DNA of 64,000 nt from Ollibium composti (GCF_004801285.1 NZ_SSNY01000005.1:248001-312000), one strand, 5' to 3'. Positions 1 through 9,358 are shown, numbered from the stretch's first letter. Program-made: numbers and translations. The notes: generated by a model not told the origin, from the sequence alone.

Positions 1-1
1 C

Positions 2-664
2 AGGCAACTGGGGTTCGAACCGCTCGTCCTGCCGCTTTCGGCGACGAAGCCGCTTGCCGTGGACGACGCGGCGGTGCCGGACGATGCGGCGGCGGTCGCC
101 GTCACCAGTGCCAATGCGCTGCGTCATGCGCCGCACCGCCTGATTGGCAGGCTGACGGCGCTTGCCTGCCATGCGGTGGGCGAGCGGACGGCGGCGGCCG
201 CGCAGGCCGCCGGCTTTCATGCCGTGGAAGCCGGGCCGGGCGACGCTGCAGGGCTAGCCGAGGCGATCGCGCCGCAGCTTGTCGGCAAACGCCTTGTCTA
301 TCTTTGCGGGCGCGAGCGGTTTCCCCTGTTCGAAGACCGTCTGGCGGAGGCCGGCGTGCGGATCACGGCGATCGAAACCTACGATACGGTCGCGGTCGAG
401 CCCCCGGACGCTACGGTCCTTTCCCTGCTTGGCGGGCGGGCGGCCGATGCCGTCCTGCTCTATTCCGTCAAGGCGGCAGAAGCGGCGGCGAGGCTCGTGC
501 GCCATACCGCCCTGATACCGGCTCTGGAGAATGCCGCCGTGTTTTGCCTGTCGGCCCGCATCGACGCCGCGTTCCGGGTTGCCGGCGACGGCAAGGGCGC
601 GAGGCATGTCGCGGCGACGCCCGACGAGGAGGCGTTGATGGCCCTGTTGCGGGCGAAAGGATAG
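2..664 (+). CDS. hemD: Uroporphyrinogen-III synthase, 3' part
   Basis: HemD closes linear hydroxymethylbilane into uroporphyrinogen III, the branch point to heme, siroheme and cobalamin, in the cytoplasm. The reading frame is open from base 2 with no start, so about 20-25 N-terminal residues lie outside the window; 220 residues are visible against roughly 240-250 for the family. The TSANALRHA segment is the family's TSxNAxR/H-type motif, and the two-lobed Rossmann-like pattern (ACHAVGERTA, LYLCGRERF) fits. It is followed by the membrane proteins that flank hemD in Rhizobiales. The family call is firm; the missing start is simply the window edge. Confidence 0.93.
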   Translation, partial: RQLGFEPLVLPLSATKPLAVDDAAVPDDAAAVAVTSANALRHAPHRLIGRLTALACHAVGERTAAAAQAAGFHAVEAGPGDAAGLAEAIAPQLVGKRLVYLCGRERFPLFEDRLAEAGVRITAIETYDTVAVEPPDATVLSLLGGRAADAVLLYSVKAAEAAARLVRHTALIPALENAAVFCLSARIDAAFRVAGDGKGARHVAATPDEEALMALLRAKG

Positions 665-767
665 GGCAGGTCATCACGCCGCCCCTTTTCACCGCTTGGT
701 GGTGTGCTATTGCCTTTGACAAGCCATCCCTGCCGCCTGGCGGCCGAGACGAAAGCGGAGCCCGAGC

Positions 768-2168
768 ATGGTCAAGACGCCGAAAACGCGCCATTCCAAG
801 CAGCATCGCCAGCCGGTGACCATCGAGCTGGAGCCGGGTGAAGTCTCGCGCGTCGACGACGGCGACGAGGACACGGCCGATGCTCAGGCGCCTGACAACG
901 TGCCGGAACAGGAAACGCCGCGCGCCGAATCAGCCGATTTCGAGCCTTGGGAGCATAAGGAGACGGCCTCGCCCGAGGCAGACCGGACGGCCGCGCCGGA
1001 CGAGCCCGCGTCACGCTATGCCTCCGACTACGGTTTCGCCGAGCGGCCGACGAAAGAGACGACCGAGGAACTGGCGAGCAACGGCGCGGAGGGGGGCACC
1101 GGCGACAGGCCCGACGGCCGGGCCGGGCCGTCTTCGCCGCGCGACGGTGCGCTCGGCCGTGTCGGCGCGGGCGTGATCGGCGGCCTCATCGCGCTTCTTG
1201 GCGCCGGGGCGTTGCAATATGCGGGCCTGCTCGGCGCGCCGGGCGGCAATGCCGGCGGCGATCTCGGCGGCCAGATCGCGGCGCTGAAGGGGGAACTCGC
1301 CGCCCTGAAGAACAGCGGGGGCAATGGCACCGGCACCCGCATCGACGGCCTGTCGGCCGCGCTCGACCAGGTGAAGGCCGACGTCGTGACGCTGAAAGCG
1401 GCGTTGGATTCGGGCCAGGGCGGCGACAACGCCGATCTTGCCGCGCTGTCCGACAAGGTGGCCGGCCTCGAGAAGGCGGTGGCGGGGCTCGGGCAGGGCG
1501 GCGAGGCCCAGCCGGTGGACCTCGGTCCCGTCAACGAGAAGCTGGGCGAACTGGAAGCCCAGCTCAAATCGGCCGGCGATGCGGCCGGCGAACAGCAATC
1601 GAAGCTTGCCATGCTCGAACAATCTCTCTCGCAGCTGTCGGCCAAGGTCGAGGCGCAGGCCTCGCAGCCCAGGATCGCGCTCGCCATCGCCGCCGCCGCG
1701 CTGAAGTCGGCGCTCGACCGCGGGGCGCCGTTCGCGGCCGAACTCGACACTTTCGCCGCCATCGCGCCCGATGCGCCCGAGATCGCCGCCTTGCGCGCCT
1801 ATGCCGACAAGGGCGTGCCGACCCGCGCGGCGATCGCCGGCGAGGTGGACACAGCCGCCAATGCCATGGTCGCGGCCGCAAAGCCCGTCGATCCGAATGC
1901 CGGCATCTTCCAGCGGCTCATGTCCAGCGCCGAATCACTGGTCGAGGTGCGCCCCATCGGCGCCGTGGAAGGCAAGGGGGTGCCGGAAACGGTGGCGCGG
2001 CTGGAGGTGGCGGTGAACCAGGGCGACTATGCCAAGGCACTGGCCGAATACGACACGCTGCCCGAAGCTGCCAAGGCCGCCGGCGCCGGTTTCGCGGGCA
2101 AGCTCAAGGCGCGGCTCGATGTCGAAGCGCAGCTCGACGCGCTGATCTCCGGCGCGATGAAGGCGTAG
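768..2168 (+). CDS. Mitofilin-like inner-membrane protein (COG4223 type)
   Basis: A 466-residue protein with a long acidic, Pro/Glu-rich disordered N-terminus (about 1-130), one Gly/Ala/Leu-rich membrane segment at about 134-155 and a large periplasmic part. That part contains heptad-rich coiled coil (about 165-300) and an Ala-rich helical C-terminus. This is the architecture of the alphaproteobacterial mitofilin (Mic60-like) proteins encoded between hemD and hemY. In the established homologues the protein shapes inner-membrane invaginations or contacts the outer membrane; here that role is inferred from architecture and position. The gene is separated by 3 bases from the HemY-like gene, so they are surely co-transcribed. 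The start ATG has a GGAGCCCGAGC leader. Confidence 0.85.
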   Translation: MVKTPKTRHSKQHRQPVTIELEPGEVSRVDDGDEDTADAQAPDNVPEQETPRAESADFEPWEHKETASPEADRTAAPDEPASRYASDYGFAERPTKETTEELASNGAEGGTGDRPDGRAGPSSPRDGALGRVGAGVIGGLIALLGAGALQYAGLLGAPGGNAGGDLGGQIAALKGELAALKNSGGNGTGTRIDGLSAALDQVKADVVTLKAALDSGQGGDNADLAALSDKVAGLEKAVAGLGQGGEAQPVDLGPVNEKLGELEAQLKSAGDAAGEQQSKLAMLEQSLSQLSAKVEAQASQPRIALAIAAAALKSALDRGAPFAAELDTFAAIAPDAPEIAALRAYADKGVPTRAAIAGEVDTAANAMVAAAKPVDPNAGIFQRLMSSAESLVEVRPIGAVEGKGVPETVARLEVAVNQGDYAKALAEYDTLPEAAKAAGAGFAGKLKARLDVEAQLDALISGAMKA

Positions 2169-2171
2169 AAT

Positions 2172-3755
2172 ATGATCCGCATCCTGTTCTTCCTCATCGT
2201 CGTCTTCGCTCTGGGGCTGGGCTTCTCCTGGCTGGCCGACCGGCCGGGCCAGATGGTCGTGACCTTCGCCGGCTACCAGTATCAGGTCAGCCTGATGGTC
2301 GCCGCCGTGGCGGTGGTCGCCGTGGTGGCGGCGGCGATGATCCTGTGGTGGCTGCTGAAGTCGCTGTGGAACAGCCCCTATACGATCACGCGCTACTTCC
2401 GCGTGCGGCGGCGCGATCGCGGCTACCAGGCGCTGTCGACCGGCATGATCGCCGCCGGCGCGGGCGACGCCGCGCTGGCGCGCAAGAAGACGAAGGAAGC
2501 GGCCAAGCTGATCCGCTCCGACCAGGAGCCGCTGATCCACCTGCTCGACGCACAGGCCTCGCTGCTGGAAGGCGACCACGACGGCGCGCGCAAAAAATTC
2601 GAGGCGATGCTAGACGATCCGGAGATGCAGCTGCTCGGCCTGCGCGGGCTTTACCTCGAAGCCGAACGGCTGGGCGATCGCAATGCCGCGCGCCATTATG
2701 CCGGGCGCGCCGCACAAGCCGCGCCGCAGCTTGGCTGGGCATCCGATTCGACCGTCGAGGAACTTGCCCAGCGTGGCGACTGGGACGCCGCGCTGAAGAT
2801 CGTCGAGGCGCAGAAGTCGACCCGGCAGATCGAGCCCGCCGTCGCCAACCGGCGCCGTGCGGTGCTGTTGACGGCCAAGGCCGAGGCGCTGTTCGACGCC
2901 GACTTCAATGCGGCTAAGGCGGCAGCGCTGGAGGCCAACCGGCTGGCGCCCGACTTCGCGCCGACGGCGGTGATCGCGGCCCGGGCGCTGTTCCGGAACA
3001 ACGACGTGCGCAAGGGCTCGAAGGTGCTGGAAGCGGCCTGGCGGGCCGAGCCGCATCCCGAGGTCGCCGAGCTTTACATCCATGCCCGGCCCGGCGATGC
3101 GGTCAACGACCGGCTGGCGCGTGCGCGCAAGCTTCAGGAGATGAAGAAGAACAACGCCGAATCCTCGCTTGCCGTGGCGCGCGCGGCACTCGACGCGCAG
3201 GATTTCGCCACTGCCCGGCACGAGGCCGAGGCGGCCATCCGCATGGACCGGCGCGAGGGCGCCTATCTGCTGCTTGCCGACATCGAGGAAGCCGAGACGG
3301 GCGACCAGGGCAAGGTGCGACAGCTTCTCGGCAAGGCCGTCAGGGCGCCGCGCGATCCCGCCTGGGTCGCCGACGGGGTGGTTTCGGAGCGCTGGGCGCC
3401 GGTATCGCCGGTCACCGGGCGCCTCGACGCGTTCGAATGGCGCGCGCCGGCGGAACGTCTCGGCCGTCTCATCGAGGCCGGGGACGGCGAAGACGCTGCG
3501 AAGCCGGTGCTGGCGCCGCCATCCAAGGCGAGCGGCGGGGATGGGCCGATCGACGGCCATGCGGCCGAGATCGTCGTCGAAAAGCAGGCGGAAACCTCGC
3601 CCGGATCGGCAGGCGAGGCGGCTGCGGCGGCCGTCGCGGTCGCGCCGGATGCTCCCGCCGACAGGCGCGACGATCAGGCGCGCGCGCCCGACGATCCGGG
3701 GGTGGAGCCCGAGGAGGAAGCGGAAAAGGCGCCGCGCCGGTTCCGTTTATTTTGA
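2172..3755 (+). CDS. hemY: HemY-like TPR membrane protein
   Basis: A 527-residue protein with two N-terminal membrane spans (about 3-20 and 40-62) joined by a short loop (HemY_N region). A tetratricopeptide-like helical array follows to about residue 400, then a low-complexity acidic/Pro tail that ends in a basic RRFRLF. HemY is linked by gene order to tetrapyrrole synthesis, but its biochemical role is not established, and it must not be confused with the HemY protoporphyrinogen oxidase of Gram-positives. It starts 3 bases after the mitofilin-like gene. In E. coli the equivalent order is hemC-hemD-hemX-hemY, so the mitofilin-like protein takes the place of HemX. Confidence 0.85.
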   Translation: MIRILFFLIVVFALGLGFSWLADRPGQMVVTFAGYQYQVSLMVAAVAVVAVVAAAMILWWLLKSLWNSPYTITRYFRVRRRDRGYQALSTGMIAAGAGDAALARKKTKEAAKLIRSDQEPLIHLLDAQASLLEGDHDGARKKFEAMLDDPEMQLLGLRGLYLEAERLGDRNAARHYAGRAAQAAPQLGWASDSTVEELAQRGDWDAALKIVEAQKSTRQIEPAVANRRRAVLLTAKAEALFDADFNAAKAAALEANRLAPDFAPTAVIAARALFRNNDVRKGSKVLEAAWRAEPHPEVAELYIHARPGDAVNDRLARARKLQEMKKNNAESSLAVARAALDAQDFATARHEAEAAIRMDRREGAYLLLADIEEAETGDQGKVRQLLGKAVRAPRDPAWVADGVVSERWAPVSPVTGRLDAFEWRAPAERLGRLIEAGDGEDAAKPVLAPPSKASGGDGPIDGHAAEIVVEKQAETSPGSAGEAAAAAVAVAPDAPADRRDDQARAPDDPGVEPEEEAEKAPRRFRLF

Positions 3756-3823
3756 TTTTCCTGCAACCATCGCGCTAACTACACTTCATCTCGCTCTCCT
3801 TTCGGCCTGAACGGGAACGATCC

Positions 3824-4303
3824 ATGTTCGAACGCGTGCTGTCTTTTCTGAAGGATTTGCCCGGAGGCGGCGCCGGGCCGCGTGCGGACGACGACGCCCG
3901 CATCGCTGCCGCCGCCCTGCTCTTTCACGTCATGGACGCCGACGGCATCCGCCAGGATACCGAATGGGAGCGCTTCAAGCAGATTCTGGCCGAGACCTAT
4001 GCGGTGGGCGGCGAAGACCTCGACCGTCTGGCCCGCGCCGGCGAAAAGGCCGACAACGAGGCCGTCGATCTCTATACCTTCACCAGCGTGCTCAAGCGCC
4101 ATCTCGACGCCGATGGCCGCAGGGCGTTCGTCACGCTGCTGTGGGAGATGGTCTATGCCGACGGCGAGTTGCATGAATTGGAGGACAATGTCGTGTGGCG
4201 GGTCGCCGAACTGATCGGCGTCGAGCGGCGCGACCGCATCGCGGCGCGGCAGGAGGTCGCCGCGAGGATGCCGGTCGCCAGAGGCGCATCCAGCGACGAA
4301 TAG
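3824..4303 (+). CDS. TerB-family (tellurite resistance-like) protein
   Basis: A 159-residue all-helical cytoplasmic protein. The two repeated acidic segments LFHVMDADGIRQDTEWE and LWEMVYADGELHELED are the duplicated metal-binding helices typical of the TerB domain (about residues 25-145). Stand-alone TerB proteins of this type are common in Rhizobiales and their function is unknown; the tellurite name comes from plasmid ter operons and should not be read as a phenotype. There are no other ter genes nearby. It is followed after 22 bases by a glutamine amidotransferase gene, with which it may be co-transcribed. Confidence 0.85.
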   Translation: MFERVLSFLKDLPGGGAGPRADDDARIAAAALLFHVMDADGIRQDTEWERFKQILAETYAVGGEDLDRLARAGEKADNEAVDLYTFTSVLKRHLDADGRRAFVTLLWEMVYADGELHELEDNVVWRVAELIGVERRDRIAARQEVAARMPVARGASSDE

Positions 4304-4325
4304 ATTTTCAGACAATTCCACGATC

Positions 4326-5033
4326 ATGCCGCCCTCAAGCCGACCGAAAATCCTCATCGTCCTGCATCAGGAAAATTCCAGCCCCGGCCGCGTCGGGCAG
4401 ATGCTGGTGGAAGGCGGCTTCGACCTCGACATCCGCCGCCCGCCGCTCGGCGACGCGTTGCCCGAGACGCTCGACGGCCATGCCGGCGCCGTCGTCTTCG
4501 GCGGCCCGATGAGCGCCAACGACGGCGACGAGTTCGTCAAGCGCGAGACGGACTGGCTGGCGGTGCCGCTGAAGGAGAACCGCCCGTTTCTCGGAATCTG
4601 CCTCGGCGCGCAGATGCTGGCCAACCATCTCGGCAGCAAGGTCGAGGGCCACGGCGAGGGACTGGTCGAGATCGGCTGGTATCCTATCAAGGCGACGGAG
4701 GCGGGCCGGGCGCTCATGCCGTGGCCCGAAATGGTCTACCAGTTCCATCGCGAAGGCTTTTCCCTGCCGAAGGACGCGACGCTGCTCGCCACCGCCGAGA
4801 CCTATCCGAACCAGGCATTCCGCTATCGCGACAATGCCTGGGGCATCCAGTTCCACGCCGAGCTGACGCGCCTGATGATGCATCGCTGGGTGGTGCGCGG
4901 TGCCCATCGCTTCACCCTGCCCGGCGCGCAGCCCGGCCGCGACCATCTCGGCGGCCGGCTGATCTGGGACATGCACCTGAAACGCTGGCTGGGCGAGCTG
5001 CTGACGACGGTGTTCGGGAAGGTGAGGGAATAG
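4326..5033 (+). CDS. Class I glutamine amidotransferase-like protein
   Basis: A 235-residue stand-alone GATase1 domain. The nucleophile elbow FLGICLGAQML puts the catalytic Cys at 92, and WGIQFHAEL supplies His177 and Glu179, completing the Cys-His-Glu triad. The oxyanion-strand motif VVFGGPMSAND is also present. Such proteins resemble the glutaminase half of GMP synthase but lack a synthetase partner; the ammonia acceptor is unknown. No purine genes are adjacent. The C-terminus runs into a GGGAATAG tandem repeat that provides its TAG stop, so the last residues (KVRE) probably derive from the repeat. Confidence 0.88.
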   Translation: MPPSSRPKILIVLHQENSSPGRVGQMLVEGGFDLDIRRPPLGDALPETLDGHAGAVVFGGPMSANDGDEFVKRETDWLAVPLKENRPFLGICLGAQMLANHLGSKVEGHGEGLVEIGWYPIKATEAGRALMPWPEMVYQFHREGFSLPKDATLLATAETYPNQAFRYRDNAWGIQFHAELTRLMMHRWVVRGAHRFTLPGAQPGRDHLGGRLIWDMHLKRWLGELLTTVFGKVRE

Positions 5034-5111
5034 GGGAATAGGGGAATAGGGGAATAGGGGGATCTTCACATACTGCCTTATTGCCCTACTCCCCTATTCC
5101 CTTAACTTGCC
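5026..5111. repeat. GGGGAATA tandem repeat with inverted partner between convergent genes
   Basis: About four copies of an 8-base unit GGGGAATA (5026-5062) are followed by the reverse-oriented CCCTACTCCCCTATTCCC (5083-5101). The array lies exactly between two tail-to-tail genes and gives both of them their stop codons. The RNA of either strand can fold through the two arms, so it may act as a two-way terminator. A second array of the same type lies at 32731-32832, also between convergent genes. Confidence 0.8.
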
Positions 5112-6356
5112 TTACTCTCTCCCGTCCAGCCGCCGCACCCTGCGCAGATGCGGGAACAGCACCGCCCACAGGCCGGCGACCGCGACCGCGCCGACGCCGC
5201 CGATGACCACCGCCGGCACGGTGCCGATGAGGGCGGCCAGCGTGCCGGCGCGGAATTCGCCGACCTCGTTGGAGGCGCCGACGAAGACCTGGTTGACGGC
5301 GTTGACACGGCCGCGCACCTCGTCCGGCGTCCACAGCTGGATCAGCGTCTCGCGCACATAGACGCTGATCATGTCGGCCGCGCCCATCAGCGCAAGGGCG
5401 ACGATCGACAGCCATGGAATTGCCGAGACGCCGAAGACGACGGTCAGCGCGCCCCACAGCATGACGGCGATGAGCATCAGGACGCCGGCATGGTTGCGGA
5501 TCGGGTGTCCGGCCAGCCACACCGCCACGAAGACGGCGCCGAGCCCCGGCGCCGAGCGCAGCAGGCCGAGCCCCCATGGGCCGAGGACGAGAATGTCGCG
5601 GGCATAGACCGGCAGAAGTGCGGTGGCGCCGGACAGGAGAACGGCGAACAGGTCGAGCGAGATGGCGCCGAGCACGACCTTCTCGCCCCAGATATAGCGG
5701 AAGCCGGCGAACAGCGTCTCCAGTTCGGGGCTTTCGGTGTGGTTGCGCTGGGCGGGCTTGGCAATGGCGAAGATGAGCAGCGTTGCCGCGAGCATGAGGA
5801 CGGCGGCGCTGCCGTAGGCAACCCTATCCGACAGGCCGTAGAGCAGACCGCCGGCGACCGGGCCGACGATGTTGGCCGTCTGCCAGGCGGAAGAGTTCCA
5901 GGCGACTGCGTTGGCAAAGTCTTGCGGCGGGACGAGATTGGCGACCAGCGAGGACGACGCCGGCCCGTAGAAGGCGCGCGCGATGCCGAATACCGCGAGC
6001 ACGGCAAAGATCGGCAGCGGGCTCGTCAGCTCGCCGCTCGACACCAGGGCCAGCAGGACAAGCGCGCAGCCCATCTCCAATGCCGAAGCTATACCCATGA
6101 CGAGGCGGCGGCCGAAGCGGTCGGAAACCGCGCCCGTCACCAGAACCAGCAGAAGCGATGGCAGGAATTGAATGATGCCGACGATGCCGAGATCGAAGGG
6201 GTCGCGGGTCAGGTCGTAGATCTGCCAGCCGACCGCGACCGAGACGATCTGCGCGGCGAAGGTGGTGAGGAAGCGCGCCGCCCAGTAGGCGCGGAAGGGC
6301 CGGTGGCTGAAGGCGGCGAACCGGGCGGCGGATGTCGTCTCGGTATCTGGCGTCAT
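5112..6356 (-). CDS. MFS transporter, EntS/MFS_3-like
   Basis: A 414-residue protein with about 12 hydrophobic spans, consistent with the major facilitator fold. The loop 2-3 signature GAVSDRFGRRLVMG (about 75-88) is the canonical MFS motif A. The sequence style (FRAYWAARFLTTFAAQ, FYGPASSSLVANLVPP, VRGRVNAVNQVFVGASNEVGEF) is that of the EntS/MFS_3 branch of drug or siderophore exporters. The substrate is unknown. It lies downstream of and in the same direction as the acetylpolyamine amidohydrolase gene, 130 bases away. Its stop codon lies at the edge of the GGGAATAG-type repeat, and its last residues are DGRE. Confidence 0.87.
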   Translation of the reverse strand: MTPDTETTSAARFAAFSHRPFRAYWAARFLTTFAAQIVSVAVGWQIYDLTRDPFDLGIVGIIQFLPSLLLVLVTGAVSDRFGRRLVMGIASALEMGCALVLLALVSSGELTSPLPIFAVLAVFGIARAFYGPASSSLVANLVPPQDFANAVAWNSSAWQTANIVGPVAGGLLYGLSDRVAYGSAAVLMLAATLLIFAIAKPAQRNHTESPELETLFAGFRYIWGEKVVLGAISLDLFAVLLSGATALLPVYARDILVLGPWGLGLLRSAPGLGAVFVAVWLAGHPIRNHAGVLMLIAVMLWGALTVVFGVSAIPWLSIVALALMGAADMISVYVRETLIQLWTPDEVRGRVNAVNQVFVGASNEVGEFRAGTLAALIGTVPAVVIGGVGAVAVAGLWAVLFPHLRRVRRLDGRE

Positions 6357-6486
6357 GAAAAGCGAAAGGCCCCGTTGCGTCCGATGATGGCCGGCGGGGC
6401 ACTTCCGCAGCGGGCGCTGGTCCGACCAGAACCGCCTTTAGCGCAGTTCAGGCCGCCTTGCGCGCAAAAAATGCAGAATGGGATCG

Positions 6487-7527
6487 CTATCCTCGGCTGG
6501 CCTCCTCGAAGCCGGTCAGCACGCCAACGGCGTTGACGCCGATCTCGTCCACCGCGTAGCCGCCTTCCATGACGAACAGCGTCGGCAGGCCGAGTTTCGC
6601 GATGCGACAGCCGATCGCCGGATAATCGGCGCACTTGAGCTTGAACTGGCTGATCGGATCCTTCTCGAAAGTGTCGACGCCGAGCGACACCACCACCACG
6701 TCCGGCGCATAGGCCGCGAGCTTGCCGCAGGCGTCGTCTAGTGCGGCGCTCCATGTCTCGAACGTCGTGCCGAACGGCATCGGATAGTTGAGGTTGAAGC
6801 CTTCGCCCGCGCCTTCGCCCTTTTCGTCGGCGTGGCCGAGGAAGAAGGGATATTCGACCATCGGGTCGGCGTGCAGGTTGAGCACCTGCACGTCGCCGCG
6901 CGCATAGAAGATCTGCTGGGTGCCGTTGCCGTGGTGGTAGTCGACATCGAGGATGGAGACGCGCGCAGCACCCTGGTCGCGATACCATTGCGCGACGACG
7001 GCGGCGTTGTTGATGTAGCAGTAGCCGCCCATGAAGGCGTCGCCGGCGTGATGGCCCGGCGGGCGGCAGAGCGCGAAGGCGGTGCGCTCGCCGTTCTTGA
7101 CCAGCGCCGCGGCCGTCAGCGCCACCTCGTAGGAGGATTTTATCGCATCCCACGTGCCTTTCACGAAGGGCGCGCCGGCATCGAAGGAATAGAAGCCGAG
7201 CAGCGCGTCGATGGTCTCGGGCCGCACGTCGCCGCGCAGGCCGCGCGTCGGCCAGGTGAAGGGAATGGCTGAGCCGGACCGGCCCGATTCCTCCCAGGCC
7301 GGATAGATCGTCGGCAGGAAGTCGATGTAGTCGGCACGGTGCACGCGCCTGGCGGCGGCGAGGTCGTGCGGCTCGGGCGCCAGGATCGGCCCCAGCTTCT
7401 CGCTTTCGACGCGGGCACGGATGATCTCGGCACGCGATGGCTTTTCGAAGCCGGGCATCAGTTCCCCGGAATTCAGTTCCATGGTGCCGGCATGCCCGGC
7501 GTGGAGCGGCGAATAGACGGTCTTCAT
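6487..7527 (-). CDS. aphA: Acetylpolyamine amidohydrolase (histone deacetylase family)
   Basis: A 346-residue zinc hydrolase of the arginase/deacetylase fold. The sequence RPPGHHAG carries the two catalytic histidines at 159-160. LDVDYHHGNGTQ carries zinc ligands Asp194 or Asp196 and His198. GVDTFEKDPIS near residue 285 contributes the third ligand. The length and the N-terminal ELNSGELMPGFEKPSRAE insert match bacterial acetylpolyamine amidohydrolases, which remove acetyl groups from N-acetylated putrescine or cadaverine, more closely than acetoin-utilisation proteins. It is divergent from an amidohydrolase gene with 141 bases between them. The class assignment is firm; the exact acyl substrate is inferred. 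Confidence 0.88.
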   Translation of the reverse strand: MKTVYSPLHAGHAGTMELNSGELMPGFEKPSRAEIIRARVESEKLGPILAPEPHDLAAARRVHRADYIDFLPTIYPAWEESGRSGSAIPFTWPTRGLRGDVRPETIDALLGFYSFDAGAPFVKGTWDAIKSSYEVALTAAALVKNGERTAFALCRPPGHHAGDAFMGGYCYINNAAVVAQWYRDQGAARVSILDVDYHHGNGTQQIFYARGDVQVLNLHADPMVEYPFFLGHADEKGEGAGEGFNLNYPMPFGTTFETWSAALDDACGKLAAYAPDVVVVSLGVDTFEKDPISQFKLKCADYPAIGCRIAKLGLPTLFVMEGGYAVDEIGVNAVGVLTGFEEASRG

Positions 7528-7668
7528 GAAATCCTTCCGTGCGTTTTACCGGAGCCTAGCCGCAGGGCGGTGCCGTGGGCAAGCCGCTGGGCCAAGCGCA
7601 GGAGGCTTGCTGGACCCGCTTTGGCTCGTCTAGCCTCATCCCGGTCTCCACCAGCGAAGGAAACAGCC

Positions 7669-9333
7669 ATGAGCGGAAGCCCGGACCTGATCGTCGTCAA
7701 CGGCCGGGTGCTGACCATGGACGAGGACCATCCGGCCGCCGAAGCGATTGCCGTCCGCGACGGACGGATCGTGGCGGTCGGCGACAGCAAGGCGATCGCG
7801 GCGCTCAAGGGGCCGGCGACGCGGGTCATCGACGCGCAGGGCGGCTCGGTCGTTCCGGGTTTCATCGAAGCGCACATGCACCTTTTCTCGGGCGCGGCGG
7901 AACTCGCCCATCTCCAGCTCGCCGGCCTGCATGGCTTCGACGCCCTGCGCGACGCCATCCGCGCCTATGCCGCCGAGCGACCGGACGCTCCGATGCTGGT
8001 CGGGCAGGGCGTCGACTACAGCGTGCTCGGCGCCGAGCGGATAACGCGCCACCATCTCGATGCTATCCTGCCGGATCGGCCATTCTGCATGGCCGCTCCC
8101 GACCATCATACCGTGTGGGCCAACACGAAGGCCCTGGAAGCGGCCGGCATCCTGCACGGCCGCACGCTCGGGCCGGGAAACGAGATCGTCATCGGCGATG
8201 ACGGATTGGCCAATGGCGAGCTGCGCGAGGGCGAGGCGTTCGGGCCGGTGCTGGCGCTGGCCGGCGAGGAGCGCGTGCGGCTCGGCCTTTCGACCGGCGG
8301 CGAGCCGGACCCGGCGCCGTCGGCGGCGGAACGGGCCGCCGACCGCGACATCATGCGGCGCGGTCTGGCGTGGTGCGCCAGGCACGGCATCACCTCCATC
8401 CAGAACATGGACGGCAATCTCTACCAGCTCGAGCTGCTGGCCGCGATCGAGGCCGAGGAGGGGCTGCCCTGCCGCGTCAGAATCCCGTTCCATTTCAAGA
8501 ACTTCATGGACCTGGCGATGCTGGACAAGGCGTCCAAGATGGCCGAGCGGTATCGCTCGGAATGGCTGGCCTCGGGCATGGTCAAGGTGTTTTTCGACGG
8601 TGTGCTGGATTCCTGGACGGCGGTGATGCTGGAACCCTATGCGGACCGGCCGGACTGGTTAGGCGAGCCGCTATTCTCGCCCGAACGCTTCAAGGAGCTT
8701 GCCGTCGCGATCGACAGGCGCGGCCTGCAGATCGCCGTGCATTCGATTGGCGACGGCGCGGTGCGCGCGGTGCTCGACGGCTACGAGGCGGCGCGCAAGG
8801 CCAACGGCGCGCGCGACAGCCGCCACCGGGTCGAGCACATCGAGGTGATTTCCGCCGCCGACGTGCCGCGTTTTTCCGAACTTGGAGCCATCGCCTCCAT
8901 GCAGCCGCCGCACCCGCCGGGCGCGATGGGCTTTCCGCTGGAGCCGACCGTCTCGCGCATCGGCCGGGCGCGCTGGCCGCTCTCCTACGCGTGGCGCACG
9001 CTGAAGGATGCCGGCGCGCATGTCGTCTTCGCTTCCGACTGGCCGGTCTCGCCGATCGATCCGATCCGCGGCATGCAGGCGGCGATGCTACGCAAGCGGT
9101 GGGCCGAAAGCGATCCCGACCAGAGTTTCTCGCTGATGGAGGCACTTGCCGCCTATACGGTCGAAGGGGCCTATGCCGAGTTCGCAGAGACCGCCAAGGG
9201 ACGGCTGAAACCCGGCTTCATGGCCGACCTCGTCGTCCTGTCCGCCGACATCGAGGCGATAGCGCCGCAGAATCTGCACGACGTGCGGCCGCTCGTGACG
9301 ATCTGTGGCGGCAAGGTGACTTACGAAGGATGA
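7669..9333 (+). CDS. Amidohydrolase, YtcJ/Amidohydro_3 family
   Basis: A 554-residue metal-dependent hydrolase. The N-terminal beta-sandwich (LIVVNGRVLTMDED) leads into the TIM barrel, whose first metal-binding motif EAHMHLF holds His69 and His71. Later strands give the barrel histidines in AVHSIGDGAV and HRVEHIEV, and the catalytic Asp is Asp457 in FASDWPVSP. These enzymes hydrolyse exocyclic amide or imine bonds; the substrate is not predictable. I start at the ATG preceded by GCGAAGGAAACAGCC, because the frame is open further upstream but without family similarity. It is convergent with tusA. Confidence 0.88.
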   Translation: MSGSPDLIVVNGRVLTMDEDHPAAEAIAVRDGRIVAVGDSKAIAALKGPATRVIDAQGGSVVPGFIEAHMHLFSGAAELAHLQLAGLHGFDALRDAIRAYAAERPDAPMLVGQGVDYSVLGAERITRHHLDAILPDRPFCMAAPDHHTVWANTKALEAAGILHGRTLGPGNEIVIGDDGLANGELREGEAFGPVLALAGEERVRLGLSTGGEPDPAPSAAERAADRDIMRRGLAWCARHGITSIQNMDGNLYQLELLAAIEAEEGLPCRVRIPFHFKNFMDLAMLDKASKMAERYRSEWLASGMVKVFFDGVLDSWTAVMLEPYADRPDWLGEPLFSPERFKELAVAIDRRGLQIAVHSIGDGAVRAVLDGYEAARKANGARDSRHRVEHIEVISAADVPRFSELGAIASMQPPHPPGAMGFPLEPTVSRIGRARWPLSYAWRTLKDAGAHVVFASDWPVSPIDPIRGMQAAMLRKRWAESDPDQSFSLMEALAAYTVEGAYAEFAETAKGRLKPGFMADLVVLSADIEAIAPQNLHDVRPLVTICGGKVTYEG

Positions 9334-9358
9334 ACCCTTTTGAGGCGGCGCCGCCGCT

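Noticed and set aside
716-750. A promoter with TTGACA at 716-721 before the mitofilin-like gene.
   Set aside because: No acceptable -10 element is found at 16-18 bases, and the gene is probably read from the upstream hem promoter.
3824-4303. A tellurite resistance function for the TerB-like protein.
   Set aside because: There are no other ter genes; stand-alone TerB proteins are widespread and are not linked to resistance.
5026-5111. A CRISPR array at the GGGGAATA repeats.
   Set aside because: The units are 8 bases and directly adjacent without spacers, and there are no cas genes.
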